Shown: positions 24,691-34,046 of the stretch, one piece after another
Layout of the letters: the number at the start of each line of letters is the position of its first letter
How positions within the stretch are numbered: the first letter of the stretch is position 1
Assembly: GCF_000313755.1 (NCBI RefSeq)
Contig: NZ_AMZB01000056.1
Span: forward strand, 1-34,046
Length of the DNA stretch: 34,046 nucleotides
DNA from: Pseudomonas nitroreducens TX1
GTDB taxonomy: Bacteria; Pseudomonadota; Gammaproteobacteria; Pseudomonadales; Pseudomonadaceae
Direction of reading: 5' to 3'
Made by a program: the position numbers and the translations under genes
The notes under the pieces: model-generated
Databases searched by the model: none
Told to the model about the DNA's origin: nothing
The model's input: only the letters and a program-made list of their open reading frames with translations

Positions 24691-25524
24691 ATGAATAACG
24701 AGATAGTGCGATATCGGATCAATGGTCATGAACTGACGTGCCAAGTGGCCGGGTGGGGTGTGCCATTGCTGCTGGTGCATGGCTCGCTCTGCGACTATCG
24801 CTACTGGCAGGGGCAGGTCGAGGCGTTGTCCGCACGCTATCGGGTGATAGCACCGAGTCTGCGTCATTACTTCCCGGAGCAATGGGATGGCGAAGGGCCT
24901 GGTTTCACGACCCAGCAGCATGTTGAGGATTTATTGGCCCTGCTAGAGCAGTTGTCTGGCCCGGTGCATTTGCTGGGGCATTCGCGAGGTGGGAATATCT
25001 GCCTGCGAGTGGCGCAGGCCGCTCCGCAGAAATTGCGCTCATTGATTCTCGCGGATCCCGGTGGAGATTTCGCCGATGATGTTTTTACTGCGGTGAATAT
25101 CGAGGCGCCGGTATCTCCCGTCGAGCGCAATCAGTTTCGCCAGCAGGCTCTGGAAATGATTCGCGCCGGAGCGGTGGAAGAGGGGTTGCAACTCTTCGTT
25201 GATACAGTCAGTGGGGCGGGAGTCTGGTCACGCTCTTCGCGGCAGTTTCGCGAAATGGCGACAGCCAATGCGATGACATTGGTTGGACAGGTGGCCGATC
25301 ATCCCTTGCCTATTAATCATGGTCAGATATCGCAATTGAAAACACCGGTGTTGCTGATCGGCGGGGTGAAAAGTCCGGAGCCATTTCCGCGAATCCTTCA
25401 GGCATTGCAAGCAACACTGGTTGATGCACGGACGGTGACGATTCCCGGAGCGTCTCATGGCATGAATGTGGTTCGCCCTGCGTCTTTCAATCGTGCTGTG
25501 CTGGAATTTGTCGAGCAGTACTGA
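24691..25524 (+). CDS. Alpha/beta hydrolase
   Basis: The 277-aa protein has the classic fold: LLLVHGSLCDYRYWQGQV with the oxyanion HG, the nucleophile elbow LLGHSRGGN (Ser98), an LILADPGG strand after it, and the catalytic histidine in IPGASHGMN (His256). An acid after LLIGGVKSPEPFP is plausible. There is no signal peptide, so it is cytosolic. The substrate cannot be read; small esters or epoxide-like compounds are typical. GC content looks lower than in neighbouring operons, and it borders an AT-rich silencer-type region, suggesting acquired DNA. ATG at 24691 has only a weak ribosome site. Confidence 0.88.
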   Translation: MNNEIVRYRINGHELTCQVAGWGVPLLLVHGSLCDYRYWQGQVEALSARYRVIAPSLRHYFPEQWDGEGPGFTTQQHVEDLLALLEQLSGPVHLLGHSRGGNICLRVAQAAPQKLRSLILADPGGDFADDVFTAVNIEAPVSPVERNQFRQQALEMIRAGAVEEGLQLFVDTVSGAGVWSRSSRQFREMATANAMTLVGQVADHPLPINHGQISQLKTPVLLIGGVKSPEPFPRILQALQATLVDARTVTIPGASHGMNVVRPASFNRAVLEFVEQY

Positions 25525-25765
25525 GCGAAGCCGGGCTTGTCGCTCGTCAGCTTCCCAAACATGCAGTAACATCCCGTGCCTTGCCCGCTATCGTTTGCGG
25601 GCAGGTAGTCGATTTCTTCCAGTGATCTACGTCCGCGCGCGAATGCGCAGGGTGCCGAGAAGGCGCCTGCCACTGTGAGGCAGGCCTGCCCGGCGGGCGA
25701 CGCTTACTGGCACATCCCAACCCATGTGGCCTTTCGTAGGGGTCACCACTAGGAGAGGAGGCGCC
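25525..25765 (+). promoter_or_regulatory. thrS upstream region with two hairpins
   Basis: The 241-base gap ahead of thrS contains TGCCCGC/GCGGGCA (25582-25603) and GCCTGCC/GGCAGGC (25665-25685). The first could end the hydrolase transcript; the second lies in the probable thrS leader and might take part in tRNA-like autoregulation as in E. coli, though I cannot fold a tRNA mimic by eye. Confidence 0.35.
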
Positions 25766-27688
25766 ATGCCCATCATTACTCTTCCCGACGGTAGTCAGCG
25801 TTCCTTCGATCATCCGGTCAGCGTGACCGAGGTGGCGCAATCCATTGGCGCAGGCCTGGCGAAAGCCACCCTGGCTGGCAAGGTCAACGGCCGCCTGGTC
25901 GATGCCTGCGACATCATCGACAGCGACGCGACCCTGCAGATCATCACCCCGAAGGACGAGGATGGGCTGGAAATCATCCGCCACTCCTGCGCTCACCTGG
26001 TGGGCCATGCGGTCAAGCAGTTGTACCCGACCGCCAAGATGGTCATCGGCCCGGTGATCGACGAAGGCTTCTATTACGACATTGCCTTCGAGCGCCCCTT
26101 CACCCCCGAAGACATGGTGGCCATCGAGAAGCGCATGGCCGAGCTGATCGACAAGGACTACAACGTCATCAAGAAGATGACGCCGCGTGCCGAAGTCATC
26201 GAGACCTTCAAGGCTCGTGGTGAGGAGTACAAGCTGCGCCTCATCGACGACATGCCGGACGAGAAGGCCATGGGTCTGTACTTCCATGAGGAGTACGTGG
26301 ACATGTGCCGCGGCCCGCACGTGCCGAACACTCGTTTCCTGAAAGCCTTCAAGCTGACCAAGATTTCCGGTGCTTACTGGCGCGGCGACTCGAAGAACGA
26401 GCAGCTGCAGCGCGTTTATGGCACTGCCTGGGCGGACAAGAAGCAGCTGGCAGCCTATATCCAGCGCATCGAGGAAGCCGAAAAGCGCGATCACCGTCGC
26501 ATCGGCAAGCAGCTCGACCTCTTCCACCTCCAGGAAGAAGCGCCGGGCATGGTCTTCTGGCACCCGAACGGCTGGACCGTTTACCAGGTGCTCGAGCAGT
26601 ACATGCGCAAGGTGCAGCGCGAGCACGGCTACGTGGAAGTGCGCACCCCGCAGGTCGTCGATCGCATCCTCTGGGAGCGCTCCGGTCACTGGACCAATTA
26701 CGCCGAAAACATGTTCACCACCTCATCGGAAAGCCGCGACTTCGCGGTCAAGCCGATGAACTGCCCGTGCCATGTGCAGATCTTCAACCAGGGCCTGAAG
26801 TCCTACCGCGACCTGCCGCTGCGCCTTGCCGAGTTCGGCGCCTGCCACCGCAACGAGCCGTCCGGCGCGCTGCACGGCATCATGCGCGTGCGTGGCTTTA
26901 CTCAGGACGACGCGCACATCTTCTGCACCGAAGAGCAGGTGAAGAAAGAGGCGGCCGACTTCATCAAGCTGACCCTGCAGGTCTACTCGGACTTCGGTTT
27001 CAGCGATGTCTCCATGAAACTTTCCACTCGCCCGGCCAAGCGCGTCGGTTCCGAAGAGCTGTGGGACCGTGCCGAAAGCGCGCTGGCCGATGCCCTGAAC
27101 GAATCCGGCCTGGAGTGGGAATACCAGCCGGGCGAAGGCGCCTTCTACGGTCCGAAGATCGAGTTCACCCTCAAGGACTGCCTCGGCCGTAACTGGCAGT
27201 GCGGCACTCTGCAGTACGATCCGAACCTGCCGGAGCGCCTGGATGCCAGCTATATCGCCGAAGATAACAGCCGTACCCGTCCGGTCATGCTGCATCGCGC
27301 GATCCTCGGTTCCTTCGAGCGCTTCATCGGCATGCTGATCGAGCACTACGCCGGCCTGTTCCCGGCGTGGCTCGCGCCGACCCAGGCGGTAGTGATGAAT
27401 ATCACTGACAAGCAGGGCGAATGGGCCGAAGAAGTGGTGCGTCAGCTCGAGCAAAGCGGATTCCGTGCCAAGTCTGACTTGAGAAACGAGAAAATTGGCT
27501 TTAAAATCCGCGAGCATACTTTGCTCAAGGTTCCCTATCTGCTGGTTATCGGTGATAGGGAAGTTGAATCGCAGGCCGTCGCCGTACGTACGCGCGAGGG
27601 GGCAGACCTCGGCTCGATGCCGGTCGCCCAGTTCGCGGAGCTGCTCGCTCAGGCGGTTTCCCGGCGTGGTCGCCAAGACTCGGAGTAA
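25766..27688 (+). CDS. thrS: Threonyl-tRNA synthetase
   Basis: The 640-aa class II synthetase charges tRNA-Thr. Domains in order: TGS (residues 1-62, [14 protein letters not shown]), the editing domain with HSCAH (His73 and His77) and [10 protein letters not shown], the catalytic core with [10 protein letters not shown] (zinc Cys), [20 protein letters not shown] and an [17 protein letters not shown] motif 3, then the anticodon-binding domain from about 540 ([20 protein letters not shown]). Length is standard. The start at 25766 follows AGGAGAGGAGG and gives the conserved TGS start; earlier codons are not family. It heads the operon with infC and the rest. Confidence 0.98.
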   Translation: MPIITLPDGSQRSFDHPVSVTEVAQSIGAGLAKATLAGKVNGRLVDACDIIDSDATLQIITPKDEDGLEIIRHSCAHLVGHAVKQLYPTAKMVIGPVIDEGFYYDIAFERPFTPEDMVAIEKRMAELIDKDYNVIKKMTPRAEVIETFKARGEEYKLRLIDDMPDEKAMGLYFHEEYVDMCRGPHVPNTRFLKAFKLTKISGAYWRGDSKNEQLQRVYGTAWADKKQLAAYIQRIEEAEKRDHRRIGKQLDLFHLQEEAPGMVFWHPNGWTVYQVLEQYMRKVQREHGYVEVRTPQVVDRILWERSGHWTNYAENMFTTSSESRDFAVKPMNCPCHVQIFNQGLKSYRDLPLRLAEFGACHRNEPSGALHGIMRVRGFTQDDAHIFCTEEQVKKEAADFIKLTLQVYSDFGFSDVSMKLSTRPAKRVGSEELWDRAESALADALNESGLEWEYQPGEGAFYGPKIEFTLKDCLGRNWQCGTLQYDPNLPERLDASYIAEDNSRTRPVMLHRAILGSFERFIGMLIEHYAGLFPAWLAPTQAVVMNITDKQGEWAEEVVRQLEQSGFRAKSDLRNEKIGFKIREHTLLKVPYLLVIGDREVESQAVAVRTREGADLGSMPVAQFAELLAQAVSRRGRQDSE

Positions 27689-27690
27689 TC

Positions 27691-28239
27691 ATTATTAAGC
27701 GTGAAATGAGACAGGATAAGCGGGCTCTCCCGAAACCGCCGATCAACGAGAACATCACCGCCCGTGAGGTTCGTCTGATTGGTGCTGACGGTCAGCAGAT
27801 TGGCGTGGTCTCCATCGATGAGGCACTCCGTCTGGCTGACGAGGCCAAGCTGGACCTGGTGGAAATTTCTGCTGATGCGGTGCCCCCTGTCTGCCGCATC
27901 ATGGACTACGGCAAGCATCTCTTCGAGAAGAAGAAGCAAGCCGCTGCTGCGAAGAAAAACCAGCACCAGCAACAGATCAAAGAAATCAAGTTTCGTCCAG
28001 GGACGGAAGAAGGGGATTACCAGGTAAAACTACGCAACCTGGTACGTTTCCTTAATGAAGGGGACAAGGCCAAGGTATCGCTTCGATTCCGTGGTCGTGA
28101 GATGGCCCACCAGGAACTGGGCATGGAGTTGTTGAAGCGGGTCGAAACCGACCTCGCTGAATTCGGCACCGTGGAACAGCATCCTAAGCTGGAAGGACGC
28201 CAGCTGATGATGGTCATCGCTCCCAAGAAGCGTAAATAA
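27691..28239 (+). CDS. infC: Translation initiation factor IF-3 (non-canonical start)
   Basis: IF-3 (about 182 aa) keeps the ribosomal subunits apart and proofreads initiation. The N-terminal domain has [19 protein letters not shown]; the central region has [18 protein letters not shown]; the C-terminal domain has [20 protein letters not shown] and [18 protein letters not shown], ending APKKRK. The only canonical ATG (27706) is 20 bases from GGAG (27682-27685), and the frame upstream gives IIKREM, conserved in Pseudomonas. The start is therefore ATT at 27691 or 27694, or ATC at 27688. E. coli infC also starts with AUU, which allows IF-3 to repress its own translation. It follows thrS directly. 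Confidence 0.93.
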   Translation: MIKREMRQDKRALPKPPINENITAREVRLIGADGQQIGVVSIDEALRLADEAKLDLVEISADAVPPVCRIMDYGKHLFEKKKQAAAAKKNQHQQQIKEIKFRPGTEEGDYQVKLRNLVRFLNEGDKAKVSLRFRGREMAHQELGMELLKRVETDLAEFGTVEQHPKLEGRQLMMVIAPKKRK

Positions 28240-28299
28240 CCTCCCGGGCACTGGCAGGCCTGATGGTTATCAGTTGTTAACGAATGCGGAGTACTAAAC

Positions 28300-28494
28300 A
28301 TGCCAAAGATGAAAACCAAGAGTGGCGCCAAAAAGCGCTTCAAAGTGACTGCTGGTGGCATCAAGCACAAGCACGCTTTCAAGAGCCACATCCTGACCAA
28401 AATGACCACCAAGCGTAAGCGTCAGCTGCGCGGCACTTCGATGCTCGCTGCTTCCGACGTTCGCCGTGTAGCACGCTCCCTGCGTCTGCGTTGA
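28300..28494 (+). CDS. rpmI: Ribosomal protein L35
   Basis: The 64-aa basic protein [20 protein letters not shown], with the following [11 protein letters not shown] and [10 protein letters not shown], is a standard L35 of the large subunit. GCGGAG precedes the ATG. It lies 60 bases after infC and 21 before rplT. Confidence 0.98.
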   Translation: MPKMKTKSGAKKRFKVTAGGIKHKHAFKSHILTKMTTKRKRQLRGTSMLAASDVRRVARSLRLR

Positions 28495-28515
28495 TTTCTG
28501 GTAGAGGATAAATAA

Positions 28516-28872
28516 ATGGCTCGTGTTAAGCGTGGCGTGATTGCCCGTCGTCGTCACAAAAAGATTCTGAAGCTCGCAAAAGGCTACTACGGCGCGCGTT
28601 CGCGCGTATTCCGTGTTGCCAAGCAGGCGGTAATCAAGGCAGGCCAATACGCCTACCGTGACCGTCGTCAGCGCAAGCGTCAGTTCCGCGCCCTGTGGAT
28701 CGCCCGTATCAACGCTGGTGCTCGTCAGAACGGTCTGTCCTACAGCCGTCTGATCGCTGGCCTGAAGAAGGCGGCCATCGAGATCGACCGTAAGGTCCTG
28801 GCCGATCTGGCTGTGAACGAAAAAGCGGCGTTTACCGCAATTGTCGAGAAAGCGAAAGCCAGCCTGGCTTAA
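28516..28872 (+). CDS. rplT: Ribosomal protein L20
   Basis: The 118-aa L20 starts [20 protein letters not shown], with the globular part [18 protein letters not shown]. It binds 23S rRNA early in assembly and in E. coli represses its own operon. AGAGGATAA precedes the ATG. It follows rpmI after 21 bases; a strong hairpin lies beyond it. Confidence 0.98.
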
Positions 28873-28917
28873 GCCCCGCGACAGTTACCGGATCTTGGTC
28901 CGGACGTAACGTCACCG

Positions 28918-29986
<1,069 letters not shown>

Positions 29987-30020
29987 CCCGCACGACCGTC
30001 AACGCATTTAGGAGAGCAGG

Positions 30021-32399
30021 ATGAAATTCAGTGAACAGTGGCTGCGGAGCTGGGTAAATCCGCAGGTATCCCGTGACGAGCTGGTGGCTCGTCTGTCCAT
30101 GGCGGGCCTCGAGGTCGACGCCGTGATCCCGGTTGCCGGCCAGTTCAGCGGCGTGGTCGTAGGCGAAGTGCTGTCGACCGAGCAGCACCCGGACGCCGAC
30201 AAGCTGCGCGTCTGTCAGGTCAGCAACGGTTCGGAGACCTTCCAGATCGTCTGCGGCGCGCCCAACGTGCGCCCGGGCCTGAAGATCCCCTTCGCCATGA
30301 TCGGCGCCGAACTGCCGGGCGACTTCAAGATCAAGAAAGCCAAGCTGCGCGGCGTTGAATCCAACGGCATGCTCTGCTCGGCCAAAGAGCTGGAAATCAG
30401 CGAGGAAAACGCCGGCCTGATGGAACTTGCCGCGGACGCGCCGGTGGGCGCCAATATCCGCGACTACCTCGAGCTGGATGACGCCTCCATCGAGATCGGC
30501 CTGACCCCGAACCGTGGCGACTGCCTGTCCCTGACCGGCCTCGCCCGCGAAGTCGGCGCGCTGTACAGCGCCGAGGTCAAGCCGGTAGTGGTCAACGCCG
30601 TTGCGCCGCAGATCGACGAAGTACGCACTGTGGAGCTGCTGGCTCCTAAGGCCTGCCCGCGCTACCTCGGTCGCGTCGTCCGCAATGTCGACCTGAGCAA
30701 GCCGACCCCCCTGTGGATGGTCGAGCGCCTGCGCCGTTCCGATATCCGTAGCATCGACGCCGCCGTCGACATCACCAACTACGTGATGATCGAACTGGGC
30801 CAGCCGATGCACGCCTTCGACCTCGACGAGATCAAAGGCGGCGTGCGCGTGCGCATGGCGGAGGAGGGCGAGAAGCTCGTCCTGCTCGACGGCCAGGAAG
30901 TTACCCTGCGTGCCGACACCCTGGTGATCGCCGACCACGAACGCGCCTTGGCCATTGCCGGCGTGATGGGTGGCGAGCACAGCGGCGTCAGCGCCAAGAC
31001 CCGTGATCTGTTCCTCGAGAGCGCCTTCTTCGACAACATCGCTGTTGCCGGCAAAGCTCGTTCCTATGGCCTGCACACCGATGCTTCGCACCGCTTCGAG
31101 CGCGGCGTGGACTCGCAGCTGGCCCGTCGCGCCATGGAGCGCGCCACCGAACTGCTGCTGCAGATCGTGGGCGGCGAAGCTGGCCCCATCGTCGAGCAAG
31201 TCAGCGAAGCCGACCTGCCGAAGGTCGCGCCGGTTACCCTTCGTGCCGAGCGCGTCACCCAGATGCTGGGCATGACCCTGGAAAACGCCGAGATCGAGCG
31301 ACTGCTCACCGCCTTGGAATTCGATGTCCAGAAAGCCGGTGCCGATGCCTGGACCGTTGGTGTGCCGAGTCACCGCTTCGACGTGTCTATCGAAGTCGAC
31401 CTGATCGAAGAGCTGGGCCGCCTGTACGGCTACAACCGTCTGCCGGTCCGCTACCCGCAGGCTCGCCTGGCGCCGAACACCAAGTCCGAGTCCCAGGCCG
31501 AACTGCCGGCGCTGCGCCGCCTGCTGGTCGCCCGCGACTACCAGGAAGCCATTACCTACAGTTTCATCGATCCCAAGTTGTTCCAGCTGTTCCACCCCGG
31601 TGTCGAGCCGCTGATGCTGGCCAACCCGATCTCCGCCGACATGGCCGCGATGCGCGCCTCGCTCTGGCCGGGTCTGGTGAAGTCCCTGCAGCACAACCTC
31701 AACCGCCAGCAGACCCGCGTGCGCCTGTTCGAAAGTGGCCTGCGCTTCGTCGGTCAGCTGGAAGGGCTGGTGCAGGAAAACATGCTCGCAGGTGTCGTCT
31801 GCGGTGCCCGTCAGCCGGAAGGCTGGGCCAATGGTCGCGAAAACGTCGATTTCTTCGACGTGAAAGCCGACGTCGAAGCGCTGCTGGGTAACGCCGGCGC
31901 CATCGATGCCTTCACCTTCTCCCCGGCGGAACACCCGGCGCTGCACCCGGGCCAGACTGCCAAGATCGAGCGCGACGGCGTGCTGGTCGGTTACCTGGGC
32001 GCCCTGCACCCGGAGCTGGCCAAGGCGCTGGACCTGGATCGCCCGGTGTACCTCTTCGAGCTGGTCCTGGCCGAAGTAGCCAAGGGTCGTCTGCCGAAAT
32101 TCAGCGAACTGTCGCGCTTCCCTGAAGTGCGCCGTGACCTGGCCCTTATCGTCGATCTGGATACTCCGGCCGAGTTCGTGCTGGCCAATATCCGTGAAAT
32201 GGCGGGCGAATGGCTGACGGATCTCAGGTTGTTTGACGTCTACCACGGTAAAGGCATTGATCCGCTTAGAAAAAGCTTGGCGGTTGGCTTGACCTGGCAG
32301 CATCCATCACGCACTCTTAACGATGACGAGGTGAACGCGACTACGCAGAATATCGTCGCCTCGCTGGAACAAAGGTTCAACGCCACGTTAAGGAAGTAG
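30021..32399 (+). CDS. pheT: Phenylalanyl-tRNA synthetase beta subunit
   Basis: The 792-aa subunit has an OB-fold tRNA-binding domain (residues about 40-150, VVGEVLSTEQHPDADKL), a B3/B4 editing domain (about 210-390, RSDIRSIDAAVDITNYVMIE), a B5 domain (about 400-475), a degenerate class II core (SFIDPKLFQLFHP and RLFESGLRF) and a ferredoxin-like anticodon-binding end (about 700-792, FSELSRFPEVRRDLALIVDL). It is complete. The ATG follows TTAGGAGAGCAGG. It is 34 bases from pheS and is immediately followed by ihfA, whose Shine-Dalgarno lies within the pheT end. Confidence 0.98.
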   Translation: MKFSEQWLRSWVNPQVSRDELVARLSMAGLEVDAVIPVAGQFSGVVVGEVLSTEQHPDADKLRVCQVSNGSETFQIVCGAPNVRPGLKIPFAMIGAELPGDFKIKKAKLRGVESNGMLCSAKELEISEENAGLMELAADAPVGANIRDYLELDDASIEIGLTPNRGDCLSLTGLAREVGALYSAEVKPVVVNAVAPQIDEVRTVELLAPKACPRYLGRVVRNVDLSKPTPLWMVERLRRSDIRSIDAAVDITNYVMIELGQPMHAFDLDEIKGGVRVRMAEEGEKLVLLDGQEVTLRADTLVIADHERALAIAGVMGGEHSGVSAKTRDLFLESAFFDNIAVAGKARSYGLHTDASHRFERGVDSQLARRAMERATELLLQIVGGEAGPIVEQVSEADLPKVAPVTLRAERVTQMLGMTLENAEIERLLTALEFDVQKAGADAWTVGVPSHRFDVSIEVDLIEELGRLYGYNRLPVRYPQARLAPNTKSESQAELPALRRLLVARDYQEAITYSFIDPKLFQLFHPGVEPLMLANPISADMAAMRASLWPGLVKSLQHNLNRQQTRVRLFESGLRFVGQLEGLVQENMLAGVVCGARQPEGWANGRENVDFFDVKADVEALLGNAGAIDAFTFSPAEHPALHPGQTAKIERDGVLVGYLGALHPELAKALDLDRPVYLFELVLAEVAKGRLPKFSELSRFPEVRRDLALIVDLDTPAEFVLANIREMAGEWLTDLRLFDVYHGKGIDPLRKSLAVGLTWQHPSRTLNDDEVNATTQNIVASLEQRFNATLRK

Positions 32400-32402
32400 C
32401 GT

Positions 32403-32705
32403 ATGGGGGCTCTGACGAAAGCTGAAATTGCTGAACGTCTGTACGAAGAGCTGGGCCTGAATAAGCGGGAAGCCAAGGAACTGGTGGAACTCTTCTTCGA
32501 AGAGATCCGCCAGGCGCTGGAGCATAACGAACAGGTGAAGTTGTCGGGTTTCGGCAACTTCGACCTGCGCGACAAGCGCCAGCGTCCCGGACGCAACCCG
32601 AAGACGGGAGAGGAAATCCCGATCACAGCCCGGCGCGTCGTCACCTTTCGTCCAGGGCAGAAACTGAAGGCCAGGGTTGAGGCTTATGCTGGAACCAAGT
32701 CATAA
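32403..32705 (+). CDS. ihfA: Integration host factor alpha subunit
   Basis: The 100-aa DNA-bending protein pairs with Ihf[20 protein letters not shown] starts the helical dimerisation part, [20 protein letters not shown] holds the beta arm with the minor-groove proline, and [20 protein letters not shown] ends it. AAGGAAG at the end of pheT serves as ribosome site. It overlaps the next gene by 20 bases. IHF assists sigma54 promoters and phage integration, but here the gene is simply part of the standard operon. Confidence 0.98.
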   Translation: MGALTKAEIAERLYEELGLNKREAKELVELFFEEIRQALEHNEQVKLSGFGNFDLRDKRQRPGRNPKTGEEIPITARRVVTFRPGQKLKARVEAYAGTKS

Positions 32706-33042
32706 CGACGAGCTGCCCCCCATTCCGGGCAAGCGCTACTTCACCATCGGTGAAGTGAGCGATCTTTGCGCGGTGAAGCCGCACGTGCTGCGGTACTGGG
32801 AACAGGAGTTCCCGCAACTCAACCCGGTCAAGCGAAGGGGCAACCGGCGCTACTACCAGCGCCAGGACGTGCTCATGATTCGCCAGATCCGCGCGCTGCT
32901 CTACGACCAGGGCTTCACCATCGGCGGCGCTCGCCAGCGCCTCACCGGCGACGAAGCACGCGAGGACGCCACCCAGTACAAGCAACTGATCCGGCAGATG
33001 ATTGCCGAATTGGAAGACGTACTGCATGTGCTGCGCAAGTAA
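32686..33042 (+). CDS. MerR-family regulator
   Basis: The 118-aa protein has a MerR winged helix near residues 17-60 ([41 protein letters not shown]) and a short helical tail ([21 protein letters not shown] onward). It lacks the effector-binding extension and metal cysteines. This gene follows ihfA in pseudomonads and its target is not known to me. ATG at 32686 ([12 protein letters not shown]) is preferred, with AGGG nine bases before; TTG at 32677 is possible. Overlap of 20 bases with ihfA shows coupling. Confidence 0.93.
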   Translation: MLEPSHNDELPPIPGKRYFTIGEVSDLCAVKPHVLRYWEQEFPQLNPVKRRGNRRYYQRQDVLMIRQIRALLYDQGFTIGGARQRLTGDEAREDATQYKQLIRQMIAELEDVLHVLRK

Positions 33043-33087
33043 CTGAAAAAAATGAAAAAAGCACTTCTCCAAAGCAAATGCTTGGGG

Positions 33088-33093
33088 TATAGT
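33088..33093 (+). promoter_or_regulatory. Candidate -10 box of tRNA-Pro
   Basis: TATAGT at 33088-33093 lies 34 bases before the tRNA. The -35 is weak (TTCTCC at the expected place). Readthrough from the upstream operon is also possible. Confidence 0.4.
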
Positions 33094-33126
33094 GCGATCC
33101 GCTTCTGAGGGAACTCAAAAGCAACG

Positions 33127-33204
<78 letters not shown>

Positions 33205-33210
33205 AATTTG

Positions 33211-33243
33211 AAAAGGCCGGCTCAGCAATGAGTCGGCCTTTTT
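33211..33243 (+). terminator. Terminator of tRNA-Pro
   Basis: AAAAGGCCGGCTCA and TGAGTCGGCCTTTT pair over 14 bases with one G-T wobble and a GCAA loop, followed by more T. Confidence 0.93.
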
Positions 33244-33268
33244 GCATTTCTCTTTCCGCAAGGTTTAC

Positions 33269-33649
33269 CTATATCGACCGCCAACCCGGCGCATCCCTCA
33301 ATGCCCAATAATCCTGCGCCGCCGGGAAGGTCGGAAGGTCGCTGCGTGCTATCCGGATTTCGCTCTGCCACTTGAAGAGGCCGATGCGTTGGGCGACCCG
33401 GGTCGTGAAGGCGTGGTGGGGATTGGTGTCTGGGGTGTGCTGGGTGTTGTGGCGGGGGGCTTCGTTGCTGAGCCATTTGGTGGTGTTGTGGTGTTCGGGG
33501 TGTCAGAAGCGGTAGAGGGCTTTGTAGGCGCTCGATTCGTTGATGACTTCCGCTTTCTCACGGAAGCCGCTAAGGGTGACGGACCGCGTAGGATTGACGG
33601 ATCGGGAGATGGAGCCGGCAGACTCGAGGGTCTCCGTGCGATTTGTCAT
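33269..33649 (-). pseudogene. Possible broken gene with one in-frame TGA
   Basis: On the minus strand an ATG at 33649 opens a 48-aa frame (MTNRTETLESAGSISRSVNP through INESSAYKALYRF) ending in TGA at 33503-33505. The same frame then runs on for 77 codons to TAG, ending in VAQRIGLFKWQSEIRIARSD and QDYWALRDAPGWRSI. The tail looks more protein-like than the other two frames. There is no good ribosome site. I do not recognise either part. It may be a decayed gene beside a tRNA, a short real protein, or chance. Confidence 0.3.
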
Positions 33650-34004
33650 AGTATCAGTAGTGAAAACTACAGGCGAAAGGGCCGGAAACCGTCGCTGTTT
33701 CCCTCATGCGCTTTCAACGCTTTCGCGCCATCTCAGTTCAGGTCGTCAAATCAGGCCACGGGATTGACCGTGACGAGCGGAGGATGGAGGAAGGTTTTCC
33801 GAGGCGGTAACCTGCAACGCGCGTATGAATCAGGGGAGCCTGCCTTGAGGGGGCTACGATGGCGCCTTCTTTAATACAGGTCGAATGGTGCAGCGGCTCG
33901 GCAGCTGCTGATGTGCGATGAGGCCGCAGCGGAAGGTGTGTAGCTTCTGTATAGATATAGATATAGAGGGGGGAGGTCCTTTGTCATCTTTCTGCGAAAA
34001 GTCG

Positions 34005-34032
34005 TTGACGACCCATTTTAACTCCCTATAAT
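34005..34032 (+). promoter_or_regulatory. Strong sigma70-type promoter at the window edge
   Basis: TTGACG (34005-34010) and TATAAT (34027-34032) are 16 bases apart, followed by GCGCACC, a GC-rich discriminator. The match is close to consensus and resembles stable-RNA promoters such as the one before tRNA-Val. The transcript runs out of the window; an rRNA or tRNA gene is the likely target. Confidence 0.75.
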
Positions 34033-34046
34033 GCGCACCACTCCCA

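Larger units (their letters stand above)
33244..34046. other. About 800 bases without a firm gene
   Basis: The stretch downstream of tRNA-Pro carries the TGA-interrupted minus-strand frame at 33269-33649, then a stretch (33660-33950) with nothing I can name, a short TATAGATATAGATATAGAG tract near 33950-33967, and the outward promoter at 34005-34032. No duplicate of the tRNA 3' end, which would mark an att site, is seen. Confidence 0.5.

Noticed and set aside
28240..28299. L20-binding leader ahead of rpmI
   Set aside because: The 60-base gap is short and I could not see the long-range pseudoknot known in E. coli.
33205..34046. Integrated element at tRNA-Pro
   Set aside because: No integrase is recognised and no copy of the tRNA 3' end is found downstream in the window.

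Overview
The window is high-GC chromosomal DNA of a Pseudomonas, most likely from or near the P. aeruginosa group. This rests on the translation operon thrS-infC-rpmI-rplT-pheS-pheT-ihfA-merR-tRNA-Pro, a MvaT/MvaU-type xenogeneic silencer, a PauB-like polyamine oxidase, and a glyoxylate gene set with the order and protein lengths I remember from P. aeruginosa. The overall order looks like blocks that I recall being far apart in PAO1. That comparison is from memory and was not computed.

Layout. (1) 1-6.3 kb, minus strand: a sulfate-binding protein (sbp), a secreted MuiA/DUF4139 protein, the serine/threonine symporter sstT, a DapF paralogue in which both catalytic cysteines read as serine, and a urea-transporter-family protein. 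(2) 6.8-13.4 kb, minus strand: a glyoxylate-to-pyruvate operon in transcription order gcl, hyi, glxR, ttuD, pyk. It joins two glyoxylates to tartronate semialdehyde, isomerises and reduces this toward glycerate, and ends in pyruvate kinase. Hairpins fill three of its four junctions, while ttuD and pyk overlap by ATGA. (3) 13.7-17.8 kb: a divergent GlcG/HbpS-like gene, a RutR-like TetR regulator, moaA, an orphan periplasmic binding protein and an unknown protein. GTRTAC-cored near-palindromes lie upstream of gcl and between tetR and moaA. (4) 17.9-21.7 kb: a small exported protein with a C-terminal membrane helix overlaps a C39-like lipoprotein cysteine peptidase (PA2779/PA2778 families). An FNT channel and a convergent PauB-like oxidase follow.

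(5) 21.8-25.5 kb, accessory-looking: tRNA-Val(GAC), one phage-virion-like gene, a DUF4946-like secreted protein, a 74-aa unknown, mvaU and a divergent alpha/beta hydrolase with a relatively AT-rich region between them. (6) 25.7-33.2 kb: the translation operon and tRNA-Pro(GGG). infC lacks an ATG/GTG/TTG start at the right place, and a strong hairpin precedes pheS. (7) 33.2-34.0 kb: no firm gene. There is a minus-strand frame interrupted by one TGA and, at the very end, a strong sigma70-type promoter pointing out of the window, probably toward a stable RNA.

The best candidates for something undescribed are the peptidase and GG-motif membrane-peptide pair (17954-19305), the Ser/Ser DapF paralogue beside a urea transporter (4509-6281), and the isolated virion-like gene beside tRNA-Val. 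I see no CRISPR array, insertion sequence or intact prophage.
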